Positions 45,291 through 56,700 of a stretch of DNA of 64,000 nt are shown piece after piece. The notes below the pieces were generated by a model. That model was not told where the DNA came from, ran no database searches, and saw only the letters and a program-made list of their open reading frames with translations. The position numbers and the translations under genes were made by a program. Origin of the DNA: Cryptomeria japonica (taxonomy: Eukaryota > Streptophyta > Pinopsida > Cupressales > Cupressaceae); the NCBI RefSeq assembly GCF_030272615.1, contig NC_081408.1, positions 624,369,912 through 624,433,911 of the forward strand, written 5' to 3'. The stretch's first letter is position 1. Each line of letters opens with the position of its first letter.

Positions 45291-46865
45291 CTAGCTAGAA
45301 AGAAGAAACAAAACTTAGAAAATAGAGCAAAGAACAAAAGAAATGAACAAAGCCGAAAAATGAATCTGCATATGAATGAAAACTAAATTAATTCATTGTT
45401 GTTTAAAATCTTCTCAATGCATGATTTATACAAAAAGAGCCACCGCATGATCAGAGGATTTACGGATTTACGGTGGAAACAGAGGCAATCGCAAGCAATG
45501 GAAGAGACAAAGGTGAAAGATAATCTCTTAGTACTCTGTTTGTTATCTTATATGCAAAACATGCAACCTTTGTTGTGATTACGGTGCAAATTGTGTTCTC
45601 ACCATAAATCACGAAGAAAACATAAGTTATGCATTAACACCCCCCCTTAAGTCTAACTAAGGAGAGATAGGAGAGACATGAATCTTGGCAACAAAGCATG
45701 ATCAGGAACCCAATTACAAAGAAGAAAGAAGAAAGCCCAATTGAGAAAAACTAACCATTTATTCAAACTAAAGAAGAAAGCTGCAAACACACTGCAACAT
45801 GATTGAACAAAATTATAGAAACCACTACATGAGTACCTCTGAGATACTTTGAAAATGCAGTTGTACATATTTTGCATTTCTCAAATGGATGAACAAACAG
45901 ATACATGGTCTCTGAATACATAAACTGATCATCCGAAGACAAGAAGATATGAATCTACAGAAATGTGCTCCAAACTAAAATACTGCAAAGATGACCTCTG
46001 GTTGGGATGATGTCATTGTATATCCATTGCTCAATAATGTACCACTAGAAAGAAACTCTGGAAGCACTCGAAGATGGGACTCTGGAATTTCATGTAGTGA
46101 GGAACCCTGCTAGAAAGAATCTCTAGGAGCAAACAAAGTTGCAACATTGGAATCTCATATAAATAGGAATTTAGAACAAAAGAATACTTTTGGTTGTCAA
46201 TTGGAGGAAGAATGCATAGCAACTTTAATCTTCTATTTATTCAGGAAACTTATTGAAAGAAACCTAGACTAAATGCATTAAGCAAAACCCCATATAAACT
46301 TTCTAAAAGTTTAATTTTTACAAAGCCCCAAATTTTCCAGATCTTCATCATGCGGTGACGTACAATTTTAAAGAATCAATATTTTAAGCAAGGAGCATGC
46401 AAAAATTAGAGAAAGAATATGCATGCATCTAGAAATATACGTCAACTTCCATGGTGTTGCTAATCTTCAGAAATCTGCCTGCAAATAATTTGTCCTTCCT
46501 CCTAACTCTGAGGCTCTGATACCATGTTAAATTTTCTGCATTGCAGAATATAGATCTAGCTAGCAAGAAGAAACAAAACTTAGAAAACATAGCAAAGAAC
46601 AAAAGAAATGAACAAAGCAGAAAAATGAATCTGCATATGAATGAAAACTAAATTAATTCATTGTTGTTTACAATCTTCTCAATGCATGAGAATTTACGGT
46701 GAAAACAGAGGCAACCGCTGGCAGTGAAAGAGACAGAGGTCACAGATAATCTCGTAGTTCTCTGTTTGTTAGCTTATATGTAAAACGTGCAACCTTTGTT
46801 GTGATTACGGTGCAAACTGTTCTCTCACCGTAAATCATGAAGCAAACTTAAGTTATGCACTAACA
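45260..46865 (-). mobile_element. Miniature/non-autonomous LTR retrotransposon (TRIM-like), second element
   Basis: LTRs 45260-45639 (3') and 46525-46865 (5') both run TGTTAAATTTT...CTAACA or ATTAACA. The primer site is exact: plus-strand GCTCTGATACCA at 46513-46524 is the complement of TGGTATCAGAGC, directly abutting the 5' LTR. The polypurine tract complement, CCCCCCCTTAAG, follows 45639. The interior is about 870 bp with no gag or pol motif. Flanks AATTA (45255-45259) and AACTA (46866-46870) look like a target duplication with one change. The LTRs differ by indels (a ~40 bp segment is missing from the 5' LTR). It must depend on another element's proteins. Confidence 0.8.
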
Positions 46866-47194
46866 AACTAAAGCTTCTTTGTGCTATATCTCTCTAGCTC
46901 TGGTCATCTTCAGTCGATATAACAACTCCTTTTTGCCAGTACGATACGATGGCACTTCAGGTAAACCCCAGCGGTCCCCACTTCACTTATTTTCAGATCA
47001 TTCTGTATGCAAACTGTATTGACTCGAGTAAACAGTGAACAAGAGAAATCATTATAGCACAACTGTAAGAAAGATGTATATCAAAAAACGATGTGTGTAG
47101 GCAACCGGTTTATATTCATTTAGTATTTTACAAGAATTCCTCCACAAATTTAAGGTTCTATAATGATCGATATCAAGTTTCCCAGCTTCATCGT
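46866..47194. other. Noncoding spacer
   Basis: No feature recognised between the TRIM-like element and the PPR-relic repeat. Confidence 0.4.
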
Positions 47195-47694
47195 TGCAAT
47201 TAATTCCGATGTTTTGATCAAGTTCTGGAGTAGTTCAGAAAAATTGGCTAGCACATACCGATTTATTAATAAGTACCTATTTTTAGAAATTCAACTTGGA
47301 AAATATAAATTATTGTGTAGCTTCTGGTATCAACTATGTTATTTACACAATTGATAGCAGAAGCTATACACTAGAAATTATATATCTGCAAATATAAATT
47401 ATATTAAAATGATATGCTCAATTCTCTTAAAATTAAAGAAGCAAAGATAAATTTGTCTGGTCATCCATTGTTAACAGTCTGGGGTAAGCTTTTCGTCTTT
47501 AATTTTAATTCAAACGATCTATGTTCAATAATGTGAATAATGTGATTTTGTAGCCAACCTTGGTTTGTTTTCTGAAGCTTTGGTTTAACGTAGAACGAGG
47601 CATATTGATATTTTAATGTACAGCTTAGCCATCAACAACTACATCGGCACACACTGCAAAATTTGGAACAATAGACAAGGTGGACAAGCTATTT

Positions 47695-47981
47695 TGTTGG
47701 GTATATGAAGCCCAACAGTCACATGTATGTTTGTCTTCCCCAGAAGACTCTTCATTTCATAGTTGATATGTTTATATAAATGGTTGTGTGTAGCCCATAC
47801 ATGATGTATTGTGTAATTGAATATTGGTTAATAAGAATTCTTCTTGTGTTTATGGTGGATGTAGCCACTTATTGGTGAACCAAGTTAATCTTTCGTCTTG
47901 AGTTCTTTGTTGTGTCTATTATTCTTTCTGCTGTTTTCTGTTCATTATTATGTGTTTTCTCTACTCGTTTTAAAACTAACA
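47695..47981 (+). repeat. 5' LTR of the non-autonomous element
   Basis: 287 bp, TG...CA, followed by the primer site two bases downstream. Confidence 0.85.
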
Positions 47982-48018
47982 ATTGGTATCAGAGCTTAGG
48001 TGAAGTAATTGAGTAGAG

Positions 48019-49513
48019 ATGGAAAGGTAGCTAGATAAAGGATTGAAAATTCTCGAGAAGATGCAGAAGTTCGAAGTTAGAGAAATTAGTTGCTGGTATT
48101 GTGGCAAGCGAGGCCACGTAAAAATAAATTGTTGGTTTCTCGAGAAGGCTAAAAGGTAGCCAAAAGATGAAGACACCGATTCAGTCATCAAAGATTTTCT
48201 TGCAAATTTAGACTTGGTGGAGAGTAAAATTGTGCAAGCAAAAGTCAAAACAAAACGCCATGTTCATTGGTGCCATGGCTGGAAAAAGGAGGAGACTTCG
48301 GCTGAAGAAAAAGAGGGTTTGAAGTATTCGTTGTTTGAAGATTTTCTTGATTCAACTGAAGAAGAGGATGTTGAAGAGGAGGACGTTGAAGCGAGTGAGG
48401 ATGAAGTTGAGGAAGTTGAGACCAAGACTAGGGAGGATTATGAAAAATAAAAATTTATGAGGTTGAAGGAAGAGAATCTCCTACTCACCGACAAACTTAT
48501 TTGTATGGACCAGAAGTTGATGGTTTTGTGTCGCATCATGAATATTGGAAAAGATAACTTTGAGAAAGAATGAGAATTTTTTGAAGAGACCGTATTTCAG
48601 CAAGAAGAAAATGATGGGAAGCTCTTGACAAAGGACTCTTTCCTCACAAACATGCATGCCTTGTTGATAGGAAAGCCTTTCTTTGATGGAAAGAATCCAC
48701 AAGAAGATTCGGGGTGCCTGGAGATTGAATATCCCAGGAGCGCAGGGATTATAGAGCTCACGGAGGCAGGAGAGAAGCTTTGGCTTAAGGTTGCACAAGA
48801 TCCAAAAGACTTCGGAAAGGCTGAGGATAAGGTCTTTGAGGAAAATGAATTTCAAAAAGAACAAAAGAGTGATGATTTATTGCTCTAGATTGCAGAAATA
48901 GAGGTGGAGTAAAATGAATTGATTGCAGGTACTGCACAAATTTTTGCACAAAATACAACAAATTCATTTGATATGGAGCCCGTTGGTGCAAGGTTTGTAG
49001 CTAGAAGCTCAAAATCAGATCTTGTGGCAGCCCAATTGCATAAGAATATTGCATCCGGTGTTGGTCAAAGTAAGAGAGAACATGGGTTCCAATTTGGCCA
49101 GTTTGATGGCAGTAGTAATGATTCATTTGATTTGTTTATCTTGGATGTCGTGGGGCCGAATGAGAGTCGGTGTGTTCCAGATGTGGGAAGTGAGGCAATC
49201 GTGAGAATTGGGAGTGATGTTTGTAGGCTATTCACACCTGTACGAGAGTTTTATATTTGGGTATTAAAATCTGATAATGGTGATCTTCTAGATATTACGG
49301 GGAAGCACAAGAGCAAGAGACTTTGATGAAGGAGTGTATTATGCATCTACATATAGTAGTGTTCCTGATTATGGATTACCGGATGAAGTAGCTAGAGAAT
49401 ATGTTTTTAACTCTGATCTAAATTGGAGAAGATTAATTCGCACTATCCATAAACAGAGTTTGGCGATATTAAAATCTTCTCAAGAGCTGGTTGTAGTATT
49501 AGCCTTGGAATGA
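48019..49513 (+). pseudogene. Degenerate Gag-like/cargo coding region of the non-autonomous element
   Basis: From ATG at 48019 one frame runs to TAA at 48448-48450 with in-frame TAG at 48028 and 48157. It contains a CCHC zinc knuckle CWYCGKRGHVKINC (48091-48132), the nucleic-acid-binding motif of retroelement Gag, then a highly acidic stretch (STEEEDVEEEDVEASEDEVE). Further frames continue almost to the 3' LTR: KEENLLLTDKLICMDQK (coiled-coil-like), GKPFFDGKNPQEDSGC, FDLFILDVVGPNESRC and, after a frame change, YGLPDEVAREYVFNSDLNW and IHKQSLAILKSSQELVVV. I do not recognise the downstream part. It could be an old gag domain or captured host sequence. Confidence 0.5.
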
Positions 49514-49563
49514 AGATGCAGGGAATGTTATAGGTTGTGCTGGTTGGACTTCACGGGGGAGAT

Positions 49564-49850
49564 TGTTGGGTATATGAAGCCCAACAGTCACATGTTTGTT
49601 TGTCTTCCCCAGAAGACTCTTCATTTCATATTTGATATGTTTATATAAATGGTTGTGTGCAACACATACATGATGTACTATGTAATTGGATATTGGTTAA
49701 TAAGAATTCTCCCTGCGTTTCTGGTGGACGTAGCCACTTAGTGGTGAACCACGTTAATCTTGTGTCTTGAGTTCTTTGTTGTGTCTATTATTCTTTCTGT
49801 TGTTTTTTGTTCATTATTATGTGTTTTCTCTGCTCATTTTAAAACTAACA
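49564..49850 (+). repeat. 3' LTR of the non-autonomous element
   Basis: 287 bp partner of 47695-47981, preceded by GGACTTCACGGGGGAGAT. Confidence 0.85.
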
Positions 49851-50012
49851 TGTTTGACAAGATGCCTTAGCAAATGCAGTGCCATGGAGTGCAACCATCG
49901 TGGGATATATGCAAAATGGCTTGAAAGCTATTTAAGCAAATGCAATTGGTAGGTGTAAAGTCAAATCCAACAACCTTTACTAGCATCAGCTTTGCATGAG
50001 CCTAAATGAGAG

Positions 50013-51189
50013 ATTTGGATATGGGTATGGAGATCGATTATTAAATACTAGAAACTGAAAGTAATTTTTGTTGAGAAATATTGTAATTGTAAATGTGTTG
50101 CTGTTTTTGTTATCTGGATTTCAATTGTGTAAATGTTTTTCATCAACATTTCCGATTATACTCAACGATCCATCATCAAGAAGGAGAGGATGAGAGAACT
50201 ATAAGATGAGAATGAAAAACGGTATGGAAAACGTGAACTAATGCAGATGGCACGGGAGTTGTTACTCAAAGTGCCTTAATTTGATTTGGTTTTATGGAAT
50301 ACATTGATTTTAGGACGTACACAATGGTTTGGTTGACGAAGCTTTCGAGACTCTTGAGCCAATTCAATAGGCACATTTAAACCTAGACTCTCTACTTTTG
50401 CAAGCATCCTCCCAACTTGGCCAAACTTGGAGTCGTCAATGATGTGGGCTGATTAAGTCCTACCTGTGAGCTGTTTCATTTGAAAGTATATGTTTGGATT
50501 TATATGCATCTAACTAGAAATTTTCTCCTGGTTCATTTTGTTCAGGGTTCTTGCCACTGCTCTTTGGTGTCTTGTCTCTAATTGCTGCACAATTTTGTTA
50601 CTGTTTTGTATTTTATATTTTTAGGACATGTCAGTTGTGTTTTCATTTTATGAACATCTAGTTTTTTAGTGCCTTGTTCTCTTGTGAAGATACACTAGCT
50701 GAAAAGGGCTTTTGCTTCATCTAATGGAGAGGTGGTGGTCAAGCTAGGTGCTGCAAGAGGCTCCGATGTTTGTAGGAAGGTTTGGCTTCTATTGGTCTGT
50801 ATCTGCATTCTTGGCTGTGAATGATTGGCGTCCTTTAATCTCATTTAGAAGGGAAAAAGGCCTATTATTAAGTATTATCGATCATCATAAAACATGGAAT
50901 AATTTGGCTTTACTCAATTGCTAGACAATGAACCATCACATGCATATTATCCTCAACTTCAATTCAGTCACATGCATATTATCCTCAACTTCAATTCAGT
51001 CACAAGCATGACTAGTTTATTTTTTACCATCTCCATATTAGAGTTACTACACATATCTATATATGTATAATACACACATATTTTACGTCACCAGGGACAA
51101 ACGAGATATAACAAACTAATGTTATGTTCTGTACCATTAGATTAGATATATAAATACTTAATTTTTTGTATATATTTATGATCGTTAAA
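50013..51189. other. Noncoding remainder of PPR-relic copy 2
   Basis: No gene supported. Contains the inserted segment with the 32-bp tandem duplication (50936-50999). Confidence 0.4.
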
Positions 51190-51262
51190 TCAAGCTGAAA
51201 GTGGATCGCGGGATCTTGAAGATTTGCTATATCTACATCTAATGTTGTATCCGTTTGGAGGA

Positions 51263-52129
51263 AGCATGGCCTGTATGTTTCTAACAGGCATCAAATGTGC
51301 AATTTCTGCAAACGAAGAGTTCTGCAAACGAAGAGTGGCCTGAATGTTTTTAACATGAAGAGAGGTCTGTACGTCTTTTTTTGAAGTCGGTGGAAGCTCT
51401 GTGGACTGCTTCCATTGAGTAGAAGGCAAAAGAAATTGATGTTGGATATAGTGCTTAAATGGACAAGCCCCAAAGTAGGATACTGCGGTTGCTCTTTTTA
51501 GCAATGGCTCGTCTCTTATCTGCCAAACAGTCCAGTATCGATTGCTCTTTTGTTGTCAATCTTTGTCTGTAACTTCATTGAAAGATTAGATGCAACCGCG
51601 ACTACCATTTTGTACAAGGATTTCCACGAAAGAGGGAAACACTTTTCCCCTTCTCGAATGAAGTAGTAAGCGATGCTGATGCAAGACAACCCTCTTGCCT
51701 GCTACCAAAACTCAAAACACAAACAAACATACAAAAGCAAAGAGTCTTTTAACTCAACACCAGATTGGAACACAGATTTGTTGCATTATGGCCTTGTTTT
51801 GGCCTCTGCCAACTCACAACAGACAACTCTCTCTCCCTATGCATACATATACTTTCTTCTACACCTCTTGCCCGTGCAGCCCCACACTTCTCAGACCAAA
51901 ACCTCACATCAAGGGCTCTTTCAACCTCTCCATACTTTGCCGCTACCTCATATACCTTGACCGATTCTTCTCATTGCATGGCCTCTCTCTTCATATTGAT
52001 CAACTTTATTTTAAAACCGTTTTAGTTTTTCTTGCAATTCGTTTCATTTTTATCTATGCTTTTCAATTCACTTAGTCGATTGCTCTTCTCTGTGCACTTC
52101 TCCCCCGACCGAGTTTATTCTCCTAGTTG
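51263..52129. other. Unassigned stretch with several short overlapping frames
   Basis: Frames at 51190-51504 (-), 51673-51960, 51695-52075 and 51765-52025 (+) overlap one another, so at most one could be real. None shows a domain. The minus-strand direction continues from the PPR relic at 52130-52800 and may be its decayed 3' part. Confidence 0.25.
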
Positions 52130-52800
52130 ATTGGTTTTGTTTTCCATTTTGACTTCATCTCCTTTGAAATTTGATAGGCTAAGTATGTCGATGCTGCTTC
52201 TCTGTGTCCATTCGACTCCTATTTTTCTTTTGACTACCGATGCCCTGAGGCTTTTGGATTTCACTGTCAAGTGCATTTCTTTGAAAGTTTCTGTAACCTT
52301 CTATCAAATCTATTTTGTGGATAGCCTTGTACAATCGAAAGAAGCTTGCAGAGGTTGCGGAATTTGGCTTTGCGCCTGCCAATCTCGTCTGCTTGAAAGT
52401 TTATAAAGCCTATTCACAAGTCCATTTTGTGTATATCCTACAGTCTTTGCAATCCGTGAGCAAGGCATTTTGTCAAACATTCACAGACCCTGTCTACGCT
52501 TCCACATTTGCATATATATATCGGCCAGAGTATTATGCTTTGGTGGATGTCCAAACTTGTTTTAACGCTCCCATTTTGGCTCGGGCAAAGAGAACATCGG
52601 TAGGGGACACCGCCAATTGCACTTGCTTAAAGGTTTCTAAACCCTTGTCAAAAATTCATTTCGTGCATAACCTACAATTATTGCAGTCCACGTTTTGCAT
52701 ACAGGTCCTCCAAAGCGGTTGCAACTACAACATCAAACAATCTTGAGGCATGCTCTCAAATGTTCACGGGCCTTGTTTTTGCTTCCACATTTTGTATTCA
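52130..52800 (-). pseudogene. PPR-repeat gene relic, third locus
   Basis: The minus strand shows successive degenerate pentatricopeptide repeats in shifting frames: TKCGSKNKARE, WTAIIVGYARN, ETFKQVQLA, MGALKQV, CKCGSVDRV, FDKMPC, VGYTQNGLV and RLAGAKPNSATSAS. These are characteristic of the alternating PLS repeats of plant organelle RNA-binding proteins. Many stops and frame shifts preclude function. It is more extensive (about two to three repeats) than the relics near 30.7 and 49.9 kb and is in the opposite orientation. Confidence 0.6.
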
Positions 52801-52974
52801 GACAATTGGTAATGGAGTCCGTAGAAATTTAAGAGGTTTTAGGAACTTAAGTTGATGGTGAGGACGATGGGAGATATGCCGGAGACTATTAAACAAAACC
52901 AAAACTGCAAAACAAATGAAACTAATGAGGTGTTTTGTAAAGGTGAAAAACTAATGAGAAGTGCTTTTGGGTGG

Positions 52975-53657
52975 TGTTGATTACCAGTTCGATCGAATTA
53001 TCTTGGGCTGAACCCAATCATGTAACGTGGAGGCAATCAATTGTAACTTTTGGCTGAACCCAAACTTGTAATGTCGAGACACTTAATTGTAGCTTTGGGC
53101 TAGACCCAAATCTGTAACGTGAAAGGCAATAAATGAAAATAAATCGATAAATTAGATGCAAGCCGACTTGAGGGTTGGTGCCAAAGATGGGATATAAATA
53201 TAACAGCAAACAAAGTCATTATTAAACCATCACATCATCTCATGCAAATGTTATCTGCTCTCCAAGCACCGATCTCTCCTTCACTCAAGCTAACTCAAAT
53301 TAGTCTATTGTGTGAAATCTTCAAGGTTGATTGTGGCGAAGTAGTCAAAGACCCTCATACAAACTTGGGAAAGACTTCTATTGTGCGAATCTGACCTTAT
53401 ACATCTATTGTTGATTCTCCTATCCATCCGCTATTGACAAGGGTTGCAAGATTTATTGATTTACTAAACAACAATTTGAGATAAGTGTATTTCCTTGTAA
53501 TTGCCTACATTTGAGATAATACATATTGTATTTGAGGTTGGGTTTTTCACCTCCAAGAGGGAGGTTTTCCCAGGGTATTGGTGTTTTTTGTCTTGTGTTT
53601 TGTTGCTGTTACTGTTCATTCACATTTTGATTATAATCTGATTGCTAAAAATTAACA
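52975..53657 (+). repeat. 5' LTR of the copia element
   Basis: 683 bp from TGTTGATTACC to AAAAATTAACA. Contains a TATA-like GATATAAATATAACA near 53190. Confidence 0.8.
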
Positions 53658-53669
53658 TGGTATCAAAGC
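53658..53669 (+). other. Primer binding site of the copia element
   Basis: TGGTATCAAAGC, complementary to the 3' end region of initiator methionine tRNA except one base. It abuts the 5' LTR. Confidence 0.8.
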
Positions 53670-53740
53670 TTTAGGTTCATTCAAAATAACCGGATTATTA
53701 GTTATACTTCACTTTCAGTTTGTTGTTTTAGTTTTGCAAG

Positions 53741-56700
53741 ATGGTTACAGGTCTGAAAGTAGAGGACAAACTTGAAGGTGCCCTAATTTTACATCATGGA
53801 AGGTTCGTGTCCTCCTTGCTCTTGAAGAATTGGAGTTGTTATAGTTTGTGGAAGACAAGGATCTGACTGAACCTTCAGATCCGGAAGAACTAAAGCAATT
53901 CAAGAAGAATGCTCTCAAGGCAAAGAAGTTCCTTATTGATTATGTGAAGGATCATCTTGTTCCAGTTATCTCCAAACTGAAGACAACCCAAGAGATGTTT
54001 AAACATCTTGAAGGGATATATGAGATCAACAACATCAGCCGGACACTTACATTGAGGCAACAACTTCTTCAAGTCAAAATGAGAAAAGGAGATTCAATCA
54101 TGTCCTTCTTCATGAAGATTTCAAAATTGAAGGACCAACTCAGTGCCGTTGGAAGTGAGGTTGTGGACAAGGATATTGTCATGATTATTTTGAATGGTCT
54201 TCCTGACTCTTGGGATCATTTCATTCAAAGCATAAGTGGAAGAGCTGAATTCCCATCCTTCGATCGCCTCCGGTCAGATTGCATTCAAGAGGAGTCACGC
54301 CTTGCTGCCAGAGAAATGCATAAAGGCTCTCATGGAGGAGATCAACATGTGCTTGTATCTCAAAATGTTAGAAGAAAGGTAGGCCATTGGAGGAAAAACA
54401 ACTTCAAAAGAGATAGAGACTTCAGACCTCCTACTTTCGATTCAAGGAAGAAGCCAAGGGATCTTTCAAGCATCTGTTGCTTCAGATGCGACAAGTTTGG
54501 ACATTATGCCAAAGAATGTCAAAATTCGCCCATGCAAGGAGAGGCCAACCTGAATGAAGTTGCAAACTTAGAGGATAATGATGACTATCTCTTCATTTAT
54601 GCCTTGTCCAACAATGTGCCAACCGATAGTAACACTTGGTTGATAGACAATGGTGCATCTAGACACATCACAGGATATCAAGAGCATCTCTCAAACTTGA
54701 TGGAGAAAGAGTCCAACCTTCATGTGGTAATTGGTGATGATGCTCAATATTCGGTAAGATGTTTTGGTAGCACTTCTTTAAATTTAGAATCTGACATGTC
54801 CTTGCATCTCAGTGATATTTTATTTGTCCCTGGAATTAAGAGGAATTTAATTTCTATTTCTGCCCTAGAAGATAAAGGTTATCAAATAACATTTTATGAG
54901 GGTAAAGTACTTGCATGGCCTAAGAAATCAAATATTAAATCTGCTCGTGTTATTCTAAATAGATATGATAGTTTGTATAAGCTTTCAGCTAACCCCATTC
55001 GAGCACTCATTCATGAAGCTCCTGAATCTAGCAAGCTATGGCATAGAAAGCTTAGTCATCTTCAATATCAGGCACTTCTTTCACCTGAAAAGATGGTTAA
55101 AGGTATGCCTAAACTTAATCAATTTCATGATGATGCTTGCAAAGGTTGTGCATTAGGTAAGCACACTAAAAGTCCATTTCATAAAAGTGAAAGTAGAGCT
55201 AAGGAAAAATTAGCACTTGTTCATTCTGATCTATGTGGACCCATGTCTGTTCCTTCACCTAGCGAATTTTATACTATGTTACATTTATAAATGACTTTTC
55301 TAGAAAGACTTGGATTTACTTTCTAAAATCTAAAGAATCTGATGAAGTGTTAAGTAGGTTGAAAGAATTTAAAGCTCTAGCTAAAAATATGTCTGGTAAA
55401 AGGATTAAAGTGTTAAGATCTGACAATGGAGGTGAATACACCTCAAGTGGATTCAATGACTTTTGTGTATAAATGGGATTTAAGAGGGAGTTTTGTGTTC
55501 CCTACGATCCTCAGCAAAATGGTGTAGCTGAACGAAATAATAGAGCCTTTGTTGAAGTTGCCAAAGCTATGATTCACAATCAGGACCTGCAGACCTTATG
55601 GGATGAAGCATCCAAGACTGCGGTGTATATTCAGAATAGATGCCCTCACCATGTCTTGAAGAACATAACTCATGAGGAAGCTTTCATTGGAGTCAAACCA
55701 AATATCAACCACCCAAGGATCTTTGGAAGTCATGTCAATGTTCATGTGCCAAAAGAAAAGAGGACTAAGTTAGAGCCTTCCGGGAAGAAGGGTATCCTTG
55801 TTGGATATAGTGAATATTCCAAGGCATTTCACATCTACATTCCTGGTCAAAGATACATTGAGGTAAGTAAGGATGTCACCTTTGAAGAAAATATTGCTTT
55901 CAAGAAATCTAAAGGTTCTCTTATTGATAATGATAAAGAAGTCAATGATAATGAAAATATGGATATTGACACTAACCCTGAGATTCAAATGGAGTCTATT
56001 GAACCTCCTAAACCTATTGAGCATGATGATCCTCCTAAGCCTCTGGTTCCAACTAATGGACCTAGAGACATTGCAGTTAGCAAGAATAGACCACTTTGGG
56101 TTAGAATCACAATTCAAGATGCAAAAAAGTTTGCAACTCATAGTGACACTTTTAGAGAAAGTAAGAGACCTCAAAAGCTCTCCAACTATGAAGCAATGAT
56201 GTGCAACATCATTGAGGCTGAACCATCCAGCATAGAAGAAGTCGTGAACCAACAAGCATGGAAGCTAGCTATGAACGAAGACTATCAATTCATCATCAAG
56301 AATGATGTCAGAGATATTGTGCCTAGACCTAAAGGTAAGTCTGTTGTTTCTTCCAAATGGTTGTTTTTCTCATGGTTTTTCTCAAAAGGAGGGCATAGAT
56401 TATGAAGAAACATTTGCTCCTGTTGCTAGATATACTTCCATTAGAACTATTATAGCTATTGCTGCAGCCAAAGGTTGGAAATTACATCAGATGAATGTAA
56501 AGACTGCCTTCCTTAATGGTGTTATTGAGGAAGAAGTCTATATTGAACAACCTGAAGGTTATGAGATTCATAATAGAGAAACTCATATGTGCAGATTGAA
56601 GAAACTCTCTACGGCCTCAAGCAAGCTCCTAGAGCTTGGTATGAAATAATTGATAAGTACTTAGTTAGTTTAGGATTTTATGATAATGGTGTTGATCCTA

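Larger units (their letters stand above)
47695..49850 (+). mobile_element. Young non-autonomous LTR retrotransposon with zinc-knuckle ORF
   Basis: LTRs 47695-47981 and 49564-49850, 287 bp each and nearly identical, start TGTTGGGTATATGAAG and end AAAACTAACA. Primer site TGGTATCAGAGC (tRNA initiator Met) at 47984-47995. A polypurine-like GGGGGAGAT abuts the 3' LTR. Target duplication TATTT (47690-47694) / TGTTT (49851-49855); the uninserted copy at about 30637 reads TGTTT. The ~1.58 kb interior has a zinc-knuckle Gag-like segment and an unidentified coding stretch, but no protease, integrase, reverse transcriptase or RNase H. It needs help in trans, presumably from a copia-like partner. Confidence 0.85.
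47655..50012 (+). pseudogene. PPR-repeat gene relic, copy 2, split by an LTR element
   Basis: Upstream of the LTR element the plus strand encodes AKFGTIDKVDK. Downstream it resumes LFDKMP-stop, then in another frame NAVPWSATIVGYMQNG and QMQLVGV. This is a PLS-class PPR repeat. The retrotransposon sits inside the leucine codon of LFDKMP (CT|G). Removing it gives the same arrangement as in copy 1. Relic already damaged by the TAG after LFDKMP and by frame shifts. Confidence 0.7.
47195..51262 (+). repeat. PPR-relic repeat, copy 2, with two insertions
   Basis: Homologous to 30115-31690 in order. Interrupted by the LTR retrotransposon at 47695-49850 and by about 590 bp near 50505-51095. The latter includes a 32-bp tandem duplication, CACATGCATATTATCCTC..., at 50936-50999. 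Confidence 0.65.

Noticed and set aside
46513-46524. tRNA-like match (GCTCTGATACCA)
   Set aside because: It is only the 12-nt primer binding site of an LTR element, not a tRNA gene. No full tRNA cloverleaf was recognised in the window.
51673-52075. Three overlapping plus-strand frames
   Set aside because: Mutually overlapping with no domain; low-complexity Ser/Leu/Pro composition from pyrimidine-rich DNA.
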